A DNA stretch of 64,000 bases, taken from positions 1,467,501-1,531,500 of the forward strand of contig NZ_CP043051.1 in the NCBI RefSeq assembly GCF_008121495.1, in the 5' to 3' direction. Shown in pieces: positions 56,104-64,000 of this stretch; position 1 is the stretch's first letter; each line of letters starts with the position of its first letter. This DNA is from Mediterraneibacter gnavus ATCC 29149. Its GTDB lineage: Bacteria; Bacillota; Clostridia; Lachnospirales; Lachnospiraceae. The position numbers and the translations under genes are program-made. Below the pieces are notes generated by a model. The model did no database searches. It had not been told where the DNA came from and saw only the letters and a list, made by a program, of their open reading frames with translations.

Positions 56104-57075
56104 TTGAATGAATTGGAATATATCTACGCGGTTGCGCGCATACGGGCGCTGGAGAGTTCTCTGTTGACACAAAGTGTCATTGAACAGTTGATGGCGTGTC
56201 AGAACGAAACACAGTGCCTTCAGCTTTTGAGCGAGAAGGGATGGGGAGATCCGGCGGATGCACACGATCCGGTGAAGATGCTGCAGCGGGAAGAGGAGAA
56301 AATCTGGGAAGTGATCTCGGATATCGCTCCGGATTTGTCTGTTTTTGATGTGATGTCCTACACAAAAGTGTTTCACAATGTAAAAGCAGCAATCAAAGCA
56401 GTATGTACAGGGACAGAGGATCGGAATGTTTTTTACAATGATTGTTCCATTCCCGGGGCGCAGATGCTGGAGATTGTAAAGAATAAAGAATTCTGGCGTC
56501 TTCCGCCGGCAATGTCAGAGGCAGCTCAGGAAGCGTATGACGTGCTGCTTCATACCGGTGACGGACAGTTGTGTGATGTGATCGTGGATCGGGCAGCGCT
56601 GAAAGCGATTTCTGAGGCCGGAAGAAACGCAGAGGATGCGATCATCCGTGATTATGCAGAGTCTGCGGTAGCAATCGCAGATATCAAGATTGCAGTCCGT
56701 TCTCAGAAAACAGGAAAAAGCCAGGAGTTTTTAAAGCGTGCTCTGGCACCCTGCGATACAGTTCAGGTGGAGCTTTTGGCAAAAGCAGCTGCAAACGGCA
56801 TGGATGCGATCCGGGATTATCTGCTCACAACTGCCTATGCAGGTGGGGCAGAAGCATTGGCAGAGTCACCGTCCGCATTTGAGCGGTGGTGTGACAACCG
56901 GATGATCGAAACCATGAGACCGCAGAAATATCAGGCATTTTCTGTGGGACCGCTGGTGGCATATATTGTGGCGCGGGAAAATGAGATCAAGACAGTTCGA
57001 ATCATTCTGACCGGAAAACAGAATCAATTTCCGGAGGAGGCAATTCGGGAAAGGATCAGGGAGATGTATGGATAA
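56104..57075 (+). CDS. ntpC: V-type ATPase subunit C (rotor socket)
   Basis: This 323-residue, mostly helical protein couples the central stalk to the K ring. It has the family segments YIYAVARIRALESSLL and YIVARENEIKTVRIILTGK. The start is probably TTG at 56104, since GAAGGAGGG lies 8 bases upstream; an in-frame ATG at 56065 has no ribosome-binding site. It overlaps ntpG by 8 bases. Confidence 0.9.
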   Translation: MNELEYIYAVARIRALESSLLTQSVIEQLMACQNETQCLQLLSEKGWGDPADAHDPVKMLQREEEKIWEVISDIAPDLSVFDVMSYTKVFHNVKAAIKAVCTGTEDRNVFYNDCSIPGAQMLEIVKNKEFWRLPPAMSEAAQEAYDVLLHTGDGQLCDVIVDRAALKAISEAGRNAEDAIIRDYAESAVAIADIKIAVRSQKTGKSQEFLKRALAPCDTVQVELLAKAAANGMDAIRDYLLTTAYAGGAEALAESPSAFERWCDNRMIETMRPQKYQAFSVGPLVAYIVARENEIKTVRIILTGKQNQFPEEAIRERIREMYG

Positions 57076-57385
57076 GATAGCAGTAATCGGAGATTATGAC
57101 GGCATTTACGGCTTCCAGACACTGGGTCTTTCGATCTGCCCTGTCAGAGATGCCGAAGAAGGGAAAGAAAAACTGCGCCAGCTGGCCCTGGAGTGCGGGA
57201 TTATCTACATTACAGAGGCTCTGGCGGCAGAACTGCCGGAAGAGATCGGGCGATATAAAGAACAGGTCATGCCTGCCATCATTCAGATACCGGGTGTATC
57301 CGGCAATACAGGAGCAGGTGTAGAAGGCGTGAAAAAAACCGTGGAGCAGGCAGTCGGTTCGGATATCCTGTTCTCACAGGAATAA
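57068..57385 (+). CDS. ntpG: V-type ATPase subunit F (central stalk)
   Basis: This 105-residue protein has a Rossmann-like fold (AVIGDYDGIYGFQTLGLSI and IYITEALAAELPEEI) and a C-terminal helix. It binds subunit D in the central stalk. It is translationally coupled to ntpC and lies 18 bases before ntpA. Confidence 0.92.
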   Translation: MDKIAVIGDYDGIYGFQTLGLSICPVRDAEEGKEKLRQLALECGIIYITEALAAELPEEIGRYKEQVMPAIIQIPGVSGNTGAGVEGVKKTVEQAVGSDILFSQE

Positions 57386-57403
57386 TGGGAGGTAGATTCG
57401 GCA

Positions 57404-59170
57404 ATGAGTAAAGGCGTAATTAAAAAAGTAGCAGGACCGCTGGTCATTGCCTCTGGAATGCGCGATGCGAATATGTTTGATGTCGTGCGTGTAAGTAAGC
57501 AGAGACTGATCGGCGAAATTATAGAGATGCACGGAGACGAGGCGTCTATTCAGGTATATGAGGAGACATCCGGACTCGGACCGGGAGAGCCGGTGGAATC
57601 CATGGAAGTGCCAATGTCCGTAGAACTCGGACCGGGGCTGATTACCAGCATTTACGATGGAATCCAGAGACCGCTGGATGATATCATGAAAATTTCAGGC
57701 AACAGTCTGAAGCGTGGTGTGGAAGTTCCGTCTCTGAAACGAAATCTGAAATGGGAGTTTGTTCCGACTGTTAAAGTCGGAGATGAAGTCGAAGAAGGAG
57801 ATGTGATCGGTACGGTCCAAGAGACGCCTGTGGTACAGCAGAAGATCATGGTTCCTTATGGAGTAAAAGGGACGGTCAAAGAGATCAAAGCAGGAGAATT
57901 TACGGTTGAGGAAGTGGTTGCCGTTGTTGCCACTGATACGGAGGACAGAGAGCTTACCCTGATGCAGAAATGGCCGGTCCGTAAAGGGCGTCCGTATCAG
58001 AGAAAGCTTCCGCCGAAGATGCCGCTTGTAACCGGGCAGCGTGTGATCGATACGTTCTTCCCGATTGCAAAGGGTGGTGTGGCAGCCGTGCCGGGACCGT
58101 TCGGAAGCGGTAAAACTGTCATTCAGCATCAGCTTGCAAAATGGGCAGAGGCAGATATTGTGGTGTATATCGGATGTGGAGAGCGTGGAAATGAGATGAC
58201 GGATGTTCTGAATGAATTTCCGGAGCTGAAGGATCCAAAGACAGGCCAGTCTCTGATGCAGCGAACGGTTCTGATCGCAAATACATCGGATATGCCGGTG
58301 GCAGCCCGTGAGGCTTCGATTTACACCGGGATTACGATCGCAGAATATTTCCGTGATATGGGATACTCGGTGGCATTGATGGCAGATTCTACATCCCGCT
58401 GGGCAGAGGCCCTTCGTGAGATGTCCGGACGTCTGGAGGAGATGCCGGGTGAAGAAGGGTATCCGGCATATTTGGGAAGCCGGCTGGCGCAGTTCTATGA
58501 GAGAGCCGGACATGTGATCTCACTTGGAAAAGATGGAAGAGAAGGTGCGCTTTCTGTAATCGGTGCGGTATCCCCTCCGGGTGGAGATATTTCCGAGCCG
58601 GTTTCTCAGGCAACGCTTCGTATCGTGAAAGTATTCTGGGGACTGGATTCCGCACTGGCTTACAAACGGCATTTCCCGGCAATTAACTGGCTGAACAGCT
58701 ATTCTTTGTATCTGGATGATATGGAGACATGGTTCAATGCCAATGTGGCATCTGACTGGATGGAAGGCCGTCAGAAGATGATGACACTTCTGCAGGAAGA
58801 GGCAGAGCTGGAGGAGATCGTAAAAATGGTAGGTATGGATGCTCTTTCACCGGGTGACCGGCTGAAAATGGAGGCGGCCAGATCCATCCGTGAAGATTTC
58901 CTGCATCAGAACTCTTTCCATGAGATCGATACGTATACTTCGCTGAAAAAACAGCATATGATGATGAAGCTGGTCATGGCATTTTATGAGAAGGCAGTGG
59001 AGGCACTTTCAGGTGGTGCATCTTTGCAGGATCTGATCAATATGCCGGTCAGAGAGCAGATCGGACGTTTTAAATATGTGCACGAGGACGATCTGGATAC
59101 AGAATACGAGAAAGTAAATCAGGAACTGGATGCGGAAATTTCTGCTGCACAGGGGAAGGAGGGCTTCTAA
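57404..59170 (+). CDS. ntpA: V-type ATPase catalytic subunit A
   Basis: This 588-residue subunit binds and hydrolyses (or makes) ATP. It has Walker [10 protein letters not shown], the Glu of CGERGNEM, Walker [18 protein letters not shown], and the extra bulge domain of A subunits in the first 200 residues. GGGAGG lies before the ATG. It meets ntpB with no gap. Confidence 0.97.
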   Translation: MSKGVIKKVAGPLVIASGMRDANMFDVVRVSKQRLIGEIIEMHGDEASIQVYEETSGLGPGEPVESMEVPMSVELGPGLITSIYDGIQRPLDDIMKISGNSLKRGVEVPSLKRNLKWEFVPTVKVGDEVEEGDVIGTVQETPVVQQKIMVPYGVKGTVKEIKAGEFTVEEVVAVVATDTEDRELTLMQKWPVRKGRPYQRKLPPKMPLVTGQRVIDTFFPIAKGGVAAVPGPFGSGKTVIQHQLAKWAEADIVVYIGCGERGNEMTDVLNEFPELKDPKTGQSLMQRTVLIANTSDMPVAAREASIYTGITIAEYFRDMGYSVALMADSTSRWAEALREMSGRLEEMPGEEGYPAYLGSRLAQFYERAGHVISLGKDGREGALSVIGAVSPPGGDISEPVSQATLRIVKVFWGLDSALAYKRHFPAINWLNSYSLYLDDMETWFNANVASDWMEGRQKMMTLLQEEAELEEIVKMVGMDALSPGDRLKMEAARSIREDFLHQNSFHEIDTYTSLKKQHMMMKLVMAFYEKAVEALSGGASLQDLINMPVREQIGRFKYVHEDDLDTEYEKVNQELDAEISAAQGKEGF

Positions 59171-60541
59171 ATGCCAAAAGAGTACAGAACCATACAGGAA
59201 GTAGCCGGACCTTTGATGCTGGTGCGCGGTGTAGAAAATGTAACTTATGACGAACTGGGGGAAATCGAGCTTGCAAGCGGTGAGACAAGACGGTGCAAGG
59301 TGCTGGAGATCGATGGAAGCGATGCACTGGTACAGTTGTTTGAAAGCTCCACAGGAATCAACCTGTCCAACAGTAAGGTCAGATTCTTAGGACGAAGCAT
59401 GGAGCTTGGTGTATCTGAGGATATGCTGGGCCGTGTATTTGACGGACTGGGTCGTCCTATTGACAATGGACCTCAGATCCTGCCGCAGGCACGGATGGAT
59501 ATCAACGGACTTCCGATGAATCCTGCCGCGAGAAGCTATCCGGAGGAATTTATCCAGACCGGAGTCTCTGCGATCGATGGATTAAATACACTGGTACGTG
59601 GACAGAAACTGCCGATCTTTTCAGCATCCGGACTGCCCCATGCAAAACTGGCTGCCCAGATTGCAAGACAGGCAAAAGTACTGGGAACGGATGAAAAATT
59701 TGCGGTTGTATTTGCTGCGATGGGAATTACTTTCGAAGAGTCCAACTTCTTTGTGGAGAGCTTTAAGGAGACCGGAGCCATTGACAGAACGGTTCTGTTC
59801 GTAAACCTGGCAAATGACCCGGCCATTGAGCGAATCGCAACGCCGAAAATGGCGCTGACGGCTGCGGAATATCTGGCATTTGAAAAAGATATGCATGTGC
59901 TGGTCATTCTGACAGATATCACCAACTATGCGGATGCGCTGCGTGAAGTGTCTGCAGCACGAAAAGAAGTGCCGGGACGACGTGGATATCCGGGATATAT
60001 GTACACAGACCTTGCCACGATGTATGAGCGTGCGGGGCGTCAGAACGGCAAAAAGGGAAGTATCACGATGATTCCGATCCTGACCATGCCGGAGGATGAC
60101 AAAACCCATCCAATCCCTGACCTGACCGGATATATTACAGAAGGACAGATTATTTTGAGCAGGGAGCTGTACCGAAAAGGCGTGACACCTCCGATCGATG
60201 TACTGCCGTCCCTTTCCCGTCTGAAAGACAAAGGAATCGGAGAGGGCAAGACCAGAGCTGATCATTCCAATACCATGAATCAGTTGTTTGCAGCTTATGC
60301 ACGCGGAAAAGATGCAAAAGAGCTGATGGTGATCCTGGGAGAGGCGGCGCTGACTGAGATTGACCTGATGTATGCAAAATTTGCAGATGCATTTGAAAAA
60401 GAATATGTTTCTCAGGGATACAATACGGATCGAAGCATTGAAGAGACGTTGAATATCGGATGGAAACTCCTTTCCATGCTGCCAAGAACCGAGTTGAAGC
60501 GTATCGACGACAAGTTTTTGGATCAGTATTATCAGGCATAA
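59171..60541 (+). CDS. ntpB: V-type ATPase regulatory subunit B
   Basis: This 456-residue subunit alternates with A in the head. It resembles A but lacks a true P-loop ([18 protein letters not shown] instead), as usual for B. It has the [20 protein letters not shown] segment with the Arg finger region. The ATG directly follows the stop of ntpA. Confidence 0.97.
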   Translation: MPKEYRTIQEVAGPLMLVRGVENVTYDELGEIELASGETRRCKVLEIDGSDALVQLFESSTGINLSNSKVRFLGRSMELGVSEDMLGRVFDGLGRPIDNGPQILPQARMDINGLPMNPAARSYPEEFIQTGVSAIDGLNTLVRGQKLPIFSASGLPHAKLAAQIARQAKVLGTDEKFAVVFAAMGITFEESNFFVESFKETGAIDRTVLFVNLANDPAIERIATPKMALTAAEYLAFEKDMHVLVILTDITNYADALREVSAARKEVPGRRGYPGYMYTDLATMYERAGRQNGKKGSITMIPILTMPEDDKTHPIPDLTGYITEGQIILSRELYRKGVTPPIDVLPSLSRLKDKGIGEGKTRADHSNTMNQLFAAYARGKDAKELMVILGEAALTEIDLMYAKFADAFEKEYVSQGYNTDRSIEETLNIGWKLLSMLPRTELKRIDDKFLDQYYQA

Positions 60542-60572
60542 ATGTTATGCCCGGAAAGAGAGGTGAGAAACG

Positions 60573-61238
60573 ATGGCATCAAAACAGGTAAATCCTACCC
60601 GTATGGAATTGACCCGTCTGAAAAAAAAGCGGATCACGGCAATCCGCGGACATAAGCTTTTAAAAGACAAGCGGGATGAGCTGATGCGTCAGTATCTGGA
60701 TCTGGTGCGGGAAAACATGGAAGTGCGTAAAAAAGTGGAAGCCGGGATTCTCGCAGCAAATAAAAATTTTGTCATTGCCAAAGCGGGGATGTCTGAGGCG
60801 GCACTGAATACTGCATTGATGGCACCAAAGCAGGGGATCACACTGACACCCGGGGAAAAGAATATCATGAGTGTCAACATTCCGACATTTGCATATCAAA
60901 CGAGAACCGCGGATGAAAATGACATTTATTCGTATGGATTTGCATTTACATCCAGTGATCTGGATGGAGCAGTAAAGTCTCTGGCAGATATCCTGCCGGA
61001 GATGATCCGGCTGGCAGAATGTGAGAAGGCATGTCAGTTGATGGCAGCAGAGATTGAAAAGACAAGGCGACGTGTCAACGCGTTGGAACATGTGATTATT
61101 CCTGAGGCAGAAGAGAACATTAAATATATTACCATGAAGTTAGATGAGAATGAACGAAGCACTCAGATCCGTCTGATGAAGGTGAAAGATATGATGCTGG
61201 AGGATGCGCATCATTATAAAGAGAAGATGCAGGAATAA
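60573..61238 (+). CDS. ntpD: V-type ATPase subunit D (central shaft)
   Basis: This 221-residue protein has long N- and C-terminal helices (NPTRMELTRLKKKRITAIRGHKLLKDKRDEL and RRVNALEHVIIPEAEENIKYI) that form the rotating shaft, as in the known family. GAGAGGTGAG precedes the ATG. It is the last gene of the operon. Confidence 0.95.
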   Translation: MASKQVNPTRMELTRLKKKRITAIRGHKLLKDKRDELMRQYLDLVRENMEVRKKVEAGILAANKNFVIAKAGMSEAALNTALMAPKQGITLTPGEKNIMSVNIPTFAYQTRTADENDIYSYGFAFTSSDLDGAVKSLADILPEMIRLAECEKACQLMAAEIEKTRRRVNALEHVIIPEAEENIKYITMKLDENERSTQIRLMKVKDMMLEDAHHYKEKMQE

Positions 61239-61253
61239 AAGTGATAAACAGTA

Positions 61254-61282
61254 TTGACGGAATAAAAAGAATATGTTATAAC
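61254..61282 (+). promoter_or_regulatory. Promoter of the NEAT surface locus
   Basis: TTGACG (61254-61259), 17 bases, TATAAC (61277-61282), about 100 bases before the first gene of the locus. Confidence 0.7.
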
Positions 61283-61291
61283 TAACAATGA

Positions 61292-61364
61292 TTAGAATAA
61301 ACTAATAAAATGCAATTCGTAAGAGTTGCATTTTTAAAAGAATGATAGTTAGCGAAAACTAACT
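61292..61364 (+). promoter_or_regulatory. Two TTAG-N6-CTAA palindromes in the leader
   Basis: TTAG-AATAAA-CTAA at 61292-61305 and AGTTAG-CGAAAA-CTAACT at 61347-61364 share the same half sites and spacing. They lie on either side of a hairpin in the leader of the surface locus. They could be operators of an unidentified, possibly metal- or heme-responsive, regulator. Confidence 0.5.
61307..61335 (+). terminator. Hairpin with T run in the leader
   Basis: AAAATGCAA and TTGCATTTT form a 9-bp stem with a 10-base loop and a T run. It may end V-ATPase transcripts or act as an attenuator for the next gene, since it lies after that gene's promoter. Confidence 0.65.
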
Positions 61365-61380
61365 TGAAACGGAGAAGGAC

Positions 61381-61863
61381 ATGGAAAAAAAGAAAAAGTG
61401 GATCATTACAGGAGTGATACTGCTGGTGATTCTGATTTTCGGAGTCGGAATTTACTGGTATACAAGACCGAAAGAGGTAACCAGCTACACACCGGAATTT
61501 GAAACATCACAGACAAAGAAAGAGAGTGAAAAAAACACAGGAAATGTGGAGGCGGGAATTCAGATTCCGGGATATAAGACGATTATAGTCGCAGCAGGAA
61601 CGAAAGACGTATCTGTAGAGCTTGTCAATCCGGAAGAAAATAACGTATATTTTGAGATTTCTTTTTATCTTCCGGAAACTAAGGAAACAATCTACACATC
61701 AAAACTGATCAGCCCGGGACAGACGTTATATGATATCACGCTGGAACGCGAATTGGAAGCAGGAGAATATCCATTGACTGTGCAGTATAAAACATACAGC
61801 ATGGATGAAGAATACACACCCCGCAATGGGGCAGAGGTCAACTGCACGTTGATCGCACAGTAA
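61381..61863 (+). CDS. Membrane-anchored surface protein, unknown
   Basis: This 160-residue protein has an N-terminal anchor (KKKKWIITGVILLVILIFGVGIYWY), a Ser/Thr/Lys-rich linker (about 35-57) and an extracellular beta-rich domain of about 100 residues (KTIIVAAGTKDVSVELVNPEENNVYFEISFYLPE). It is unrecognised. GGAGAAGG precedes the ATG. Its place before two NEAT-type proteins suggests it belongs to the same surface machinery. Confidence 0.65.
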   Translation: MEKKKKWIITGVILLVILIFGVGIYWYTRPKEVTSYTPEFETSQTKKESEKNTGNVEAGIQIPGYKTIIVAAGTKDVSVELVNPEENNVYFEISFYLPETKETIYTSKLISPGQTLYDITLERELEAGEYPLTVQYKTYSMDEEYTPRNGAEVNCTLIAQ

Positions 61864-61870
61864 TACATGT

Positions 61871-61976
61871 TATAAATTTCTCGACGGTTCTGAGCCGGAT
61901 AAAGGCGCGCGTATATCCGGAAGACGGCAGAGGATTTATATAGAAAAGCCCGCAGCAGCGGAATTTAGTATCTATA
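61871..61976 (+). promoter_or_regulatory. Structured leader before the first NEAT-type gene
   Basis: TATAAAT-TT-CTC (61871-61882) pairs with GAG-G-ATTTATA (61930-61940). Inside, CCGGATA (61895-61901) pairs with TATCCGG (61914-61920). A second hairpin pairs TATAGA (61939-61944) with TCTATA (61971-61976) around CCGC-AGCA-GCGG. The two share two bases, so they may compete. The leader ends before GGGAGG at 61989. I do not recognise a known riboswitch. Confidence 0.55.
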
Positions 61977-62004
61977 AACACCTGAACAGGGAGGAAAAGC
62001 AAGA

Positions 62005-62949
62005 ATGAGACTTAAAAAATTATCAGGCGTTGTCCTGGCAGCAGTAATGACAGTTGGCATGTGCAGTACCGCATTTGCAGCAGATACAGAGTTGAGCAAC
62101 GGAGATTATACAGGAACGATTCATTTCCTGAATGGAAACGGATCCGGTAAACTGAGCATGTGCGATCCGATCTTTGCGCATGAAGCAGATATTGAATTGA
62201 CAGATGATACAGCGGAACTGACTTTCTATGTGGCATATCCGATTCCGAGTTTTGCAGATCAGGGAACAGACGGTACACTGAAAGATGTTGTGATGACTAT
62301 TGACGGAACACAGTATAAAGCAGAATCTGATATCACGACAAAAGCAGTGAAGACATTTGATACAGATGCTTCTTTATTTGGAATTAAAGCAGGAGACCAG
62401 CTTGCAACACAGGCACTGACACTGGAACTGCCAAGAAGTGCAGTAGACAATCTGAAGACACAGGTAGAGACTTCTGCTTATGTAAATGTTTTCATGAATT
62501 CTACACAGAACTTCTTTGTGCAGGTGACAGATTTAAAAGCAGCAGCTTTGCCGGATACTCCTTCAGAAAACACACAGAACATGGAAATCAGCGCAGATGT
62601 AGAAGAACAGATTTCAGAGCCTTCTTATACAGTGACAGTTCCTGCTTCTGTTGCAATGGGAACTTTGAGTACAGAAGAGGATAACACACAGGCTTACAAA
62701 GTTCTGGTGAAAGCATCTGATCTTGACGGAACACTGTCTGTGACAGCTCCGGAAACAGGAAATCTGAACAGCGATAAAAATGCGCTGGCATTCGCGAACA
62801 GCTTCGGTACAAAGAATGTGACAGCAGATACAGAAGGAACAGAGCTGACAGGTGAGATCCGTGTGACGGCTGCAAACGTAAAAGCAGCGGCAGCCGGAAA
62901 TTATACAGGAACAACTACATTTGCAATTTCATATGCCGCAAATAAGTAG
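62005..62949 (+). CDS. Exported protein with NEAT-like domain and a shared beta domain
   Basis: This 314-residue protein has a signal peptide (cleavage after AFA, about residue 25), an N-terminal region resembling a NEAT domain (LSNGDYTGTIHFLN, ADIELTDDTAELTFYV; about 28-175), a short linker, and a C-terminal beta domain (about 190-312: VTVPASVAMGTLS, AGNYTGTTTFAISY). The usual YxxxY heme ligand is not seen in the NEAT-like part. There is no LPXTG anchor, so retention on the surface is unclear. GGGAGG precedes the ATG. Confidence 0.68.
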   Translation: MRLKKLSGVVLAAVMTVGMCSTAFAADTELSNGDYTGTIHFLNGNGSGKLSMCDPIFAHEADIELTDDTAELTFYVAYPIPSFADQGTDGTLKDVVMTIDGTQYKAESDITTKAVKTFDTDASLFGIKAGDQLATQALTLELPRSAVDNLKTQVETSAYVNVFMNSTQNFFVQVTDLKAAALPDTPSENTQNMEISADVEEQISEPSYTVTVPASVAMGTLSTEEDNTQAYKVLVKASDLDGTLSVTAPETGNLNSDKNALAFANSFGTKNVTADTEGTELTGEIRVTAANVKAAAAGNYTGTTTFAISYAANK

Positions 62950-62976
62950 AATCTTCTAAAACAGCAATATGAATTC

Positions 62977-63010
62977 GAAAATCCTCAGACATTGGCGGCT
63001 GAGGATTTTC
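62977..63010 (+). terminator. Hairpin between the two NEAT-type genes
   Basis: GAAAATCCTCAG pairs with CTGAGGATTTTC around a 10-base loop. Only a weak T run follows, so it is more likely an attenuator or mRNA stabiliser than a full terminator. Confidence 0.6.
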
Positions 63011-63071
63011 GTCTTCAACGAGGGAAAAAAGACTCATGACCACAGTGAATGAGAAAAGATGGAGAAAATAG

Positions 63072-64000
63072 ATGAAGTGGAAAAAACAAGGGAAAAAGAG
63101 AGAGATCAAAGCACTGGCATTTGTCCTGGCAGCAGGGATGCTGCTGCAGCCGGCAAGTGTGAACGCATCGTCGGAAAGTATGAAGATTTCTGCGGATATC
63201 GTGCAGGAGGACCAGAAGCCGTCGTATATGGTAGTAGTACCTTCTTCTGTTGCACTTGGTTCTTTAAGTACACAGACAGATACCGTACAGAATTATGAAG
63301 TCCGCATAAAAACAACAGATGCAAAAGGAACGATTGAGGTATCTGCACCTGAGAGCGGCGTACTTCATAATCAGGAAAATACGCTGGAATTTACCAATAA
63401 CTTTGGAAAGCAACAGATTACGGCGGATCAGGTCAGAGAGGCAAATGCAGCAGGCGGGGAACAAATCCTTCAGGGAGCACTTACGATCGCAGCAGAGGAA
63501 GTATCCGGTGCAAAAGCGGGAAACTATACAGGAACAACTACATTTACGATTTCCTATAAACAAAGTGATGACAGCCAGGATCCGGATGATGGCAACGAGC
63601 AGCCGGATATTCAGAATTTAGAGGATGGAGTATATTCTGTCACGGGAAATGTCGTAAAGGTAGATAAAGTGACAGCATCGATGGCGGATAAAGCGATTGT
63701 GCATACTATGAAGCTGACTGTAAAAGAGGGAGTATATTTTCTTACGATGAATTTTCAGGGGCTTACAGTAGGGGACAAGTTGGGATATCTTGGAACACTC
63801 CGATACTATCAGACGGGATATACCACAGATGCCAGAGGGAATATACAGGGAACACTTTCTGATGTCACTGTTGATTCCGTGCAGAAAAACAGCGATGGCA
63901 GCAAGGTGAGTGATGCATATGGTACGGATTATCCGGATCTGGTCACATTTCCACTGATCCCGGAAACATTAAAGGATGGATATGTACCGCTGCAGGTGGT
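63072..64000 (+). CDS. Exported NEAT heme-binding protein, 3' end outside the window
   Basis: This gene runs off the window after 309 codons and is not closed. It has a signal peptide (about 1-31, VNA cleavage), then the same beta domain as the previous protein (VVVPSSVALGSLS, AGNYTGTTTFTISY; about 37-160) and then a clear NEAT domain with GVYSVTGNVVKV, AIVHTMKLTVKEGVYFLTMNF and the heme motif YxxxY (Tyr246 and Tyr250 in RYYQTGY). It should bind heme at the cell surface. GGAG lies 7 bases before the ATG. Confidence 0.8.
   Translation, partial: MKWKKQGKKREIKALAFVLAAGMLLQPASVNASSESMKISADIVQEDQKPSYMVVVPSSVALGSLSTQTDTVQNYEVRIKTTDAKGTIEVSAPESGVLHNQENTLEFTNNFGKQQITADQVREANAAGGEQILQGALTIAAEEVSGAKAGNYTGTTTFTISYKQSDDSQDPDDGNEQPDIQNLEDGVYSVTGNVVKVDKVTASMADKAIVHTMKLTVKEGVYFLTMNFQGLTVGDKLGYLGTLRYYQTGYTTDARGNIQGTLSDVTVDSVQKNSDGSKVSDAYGTDYPDLVTFPLIPETLKDGYVPLQV

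Overview
The window looks like a chromosome segment from a strictly anaerobic Gram-positive gut bacterium of the Lachnospiraceae (Clostridia; close to Mediterraneibacter, Dorea or Blautia). Supporting signs are the [FeFe]-hydrogenase maturases HydE/HydF/HydG, an oxygen-sensitive class III ribonucleotide reductase, a V-type ATPase operon, clostridial families (DUF4179, DUF6465, DUF6128, DUF4080), strong AGGAGG ribosome-binding sites and a long clostridial SRP RNA. I cannot name the species.

Layout. 1-2430 is the 3' part of a 23S rRNA gene; a terminator follows and no 5S gene is visible. 2574-8190 holds housekeeping and small genes: a DEDDh exonuclease, a sigma/anti-sigma pair with a frameshifted sigma gene, tRNA-Gly, a YesL-like membrane protein, xpt and a HAD phosphatase. 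8281-15579 is an envelope-lipid module (DedA, glycosyltransferase, acyltransferase, two-component system, CPBP protease), then an AIM24-type protein. 15683-19416 is an AraC regulator divergent from a GH113 glycosidase and an ABC exporter. 19455-20320 is a repeat-bounded insertion-like segment. 20361-24100 is hydF-hydG-hydE on the minus strand. 24354-26183 carries acylphosphatase, proC and an NrdG-type activase. 26466-34564 is a sugar ABC import operon with its own YesM/YesN two-component system. 34695-38011 is an NrdD with a fused redoxin domain, followed by TrxB. 38249-45240 is mixed: a degenerate GGDEF-EAL protein, a PPTase, a VanY-type peptidase, a dGTPase, TadA and the SRP RNA. 45293-52316 has a DUF4080 radical SAM protein, Nth, a 33-residue membrane protein, a HypE-like protein, an Lrp regulator with an aminotransferase, TrmL and a PfkB sugar kinase. 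52575-61238 is a complete nine-gene V-type ATPase operon whose c-ring subunit has sodium-binding residues. 61381-64000 begins a cell-surface locus with NEAT-type heme-binding domains and runs off the window.

How the genes work together. The import operon brings in an oligosaccharide or sugar sensed by YesM/YesN, but it lacks its own ATPase and presumably borrows a shared MsmK-type one. HydEFG build the hydrogenase H-cluster for a hydrogenase encoded elsewhere. NrdD, its redoxin domain and TrxB look like a self-contained anaerobic deoxynucleotide system. The DedA/glycosyltransferase/acyltransferase set is probably controlled by the two-component system in the same operon. The end of the window is the least ordinary part: two consecutive exported proteins share one domain and each adds a NEAT or NEAT-like domain, but in opposite order, behind leaders rich in RNA structure and palindromes.
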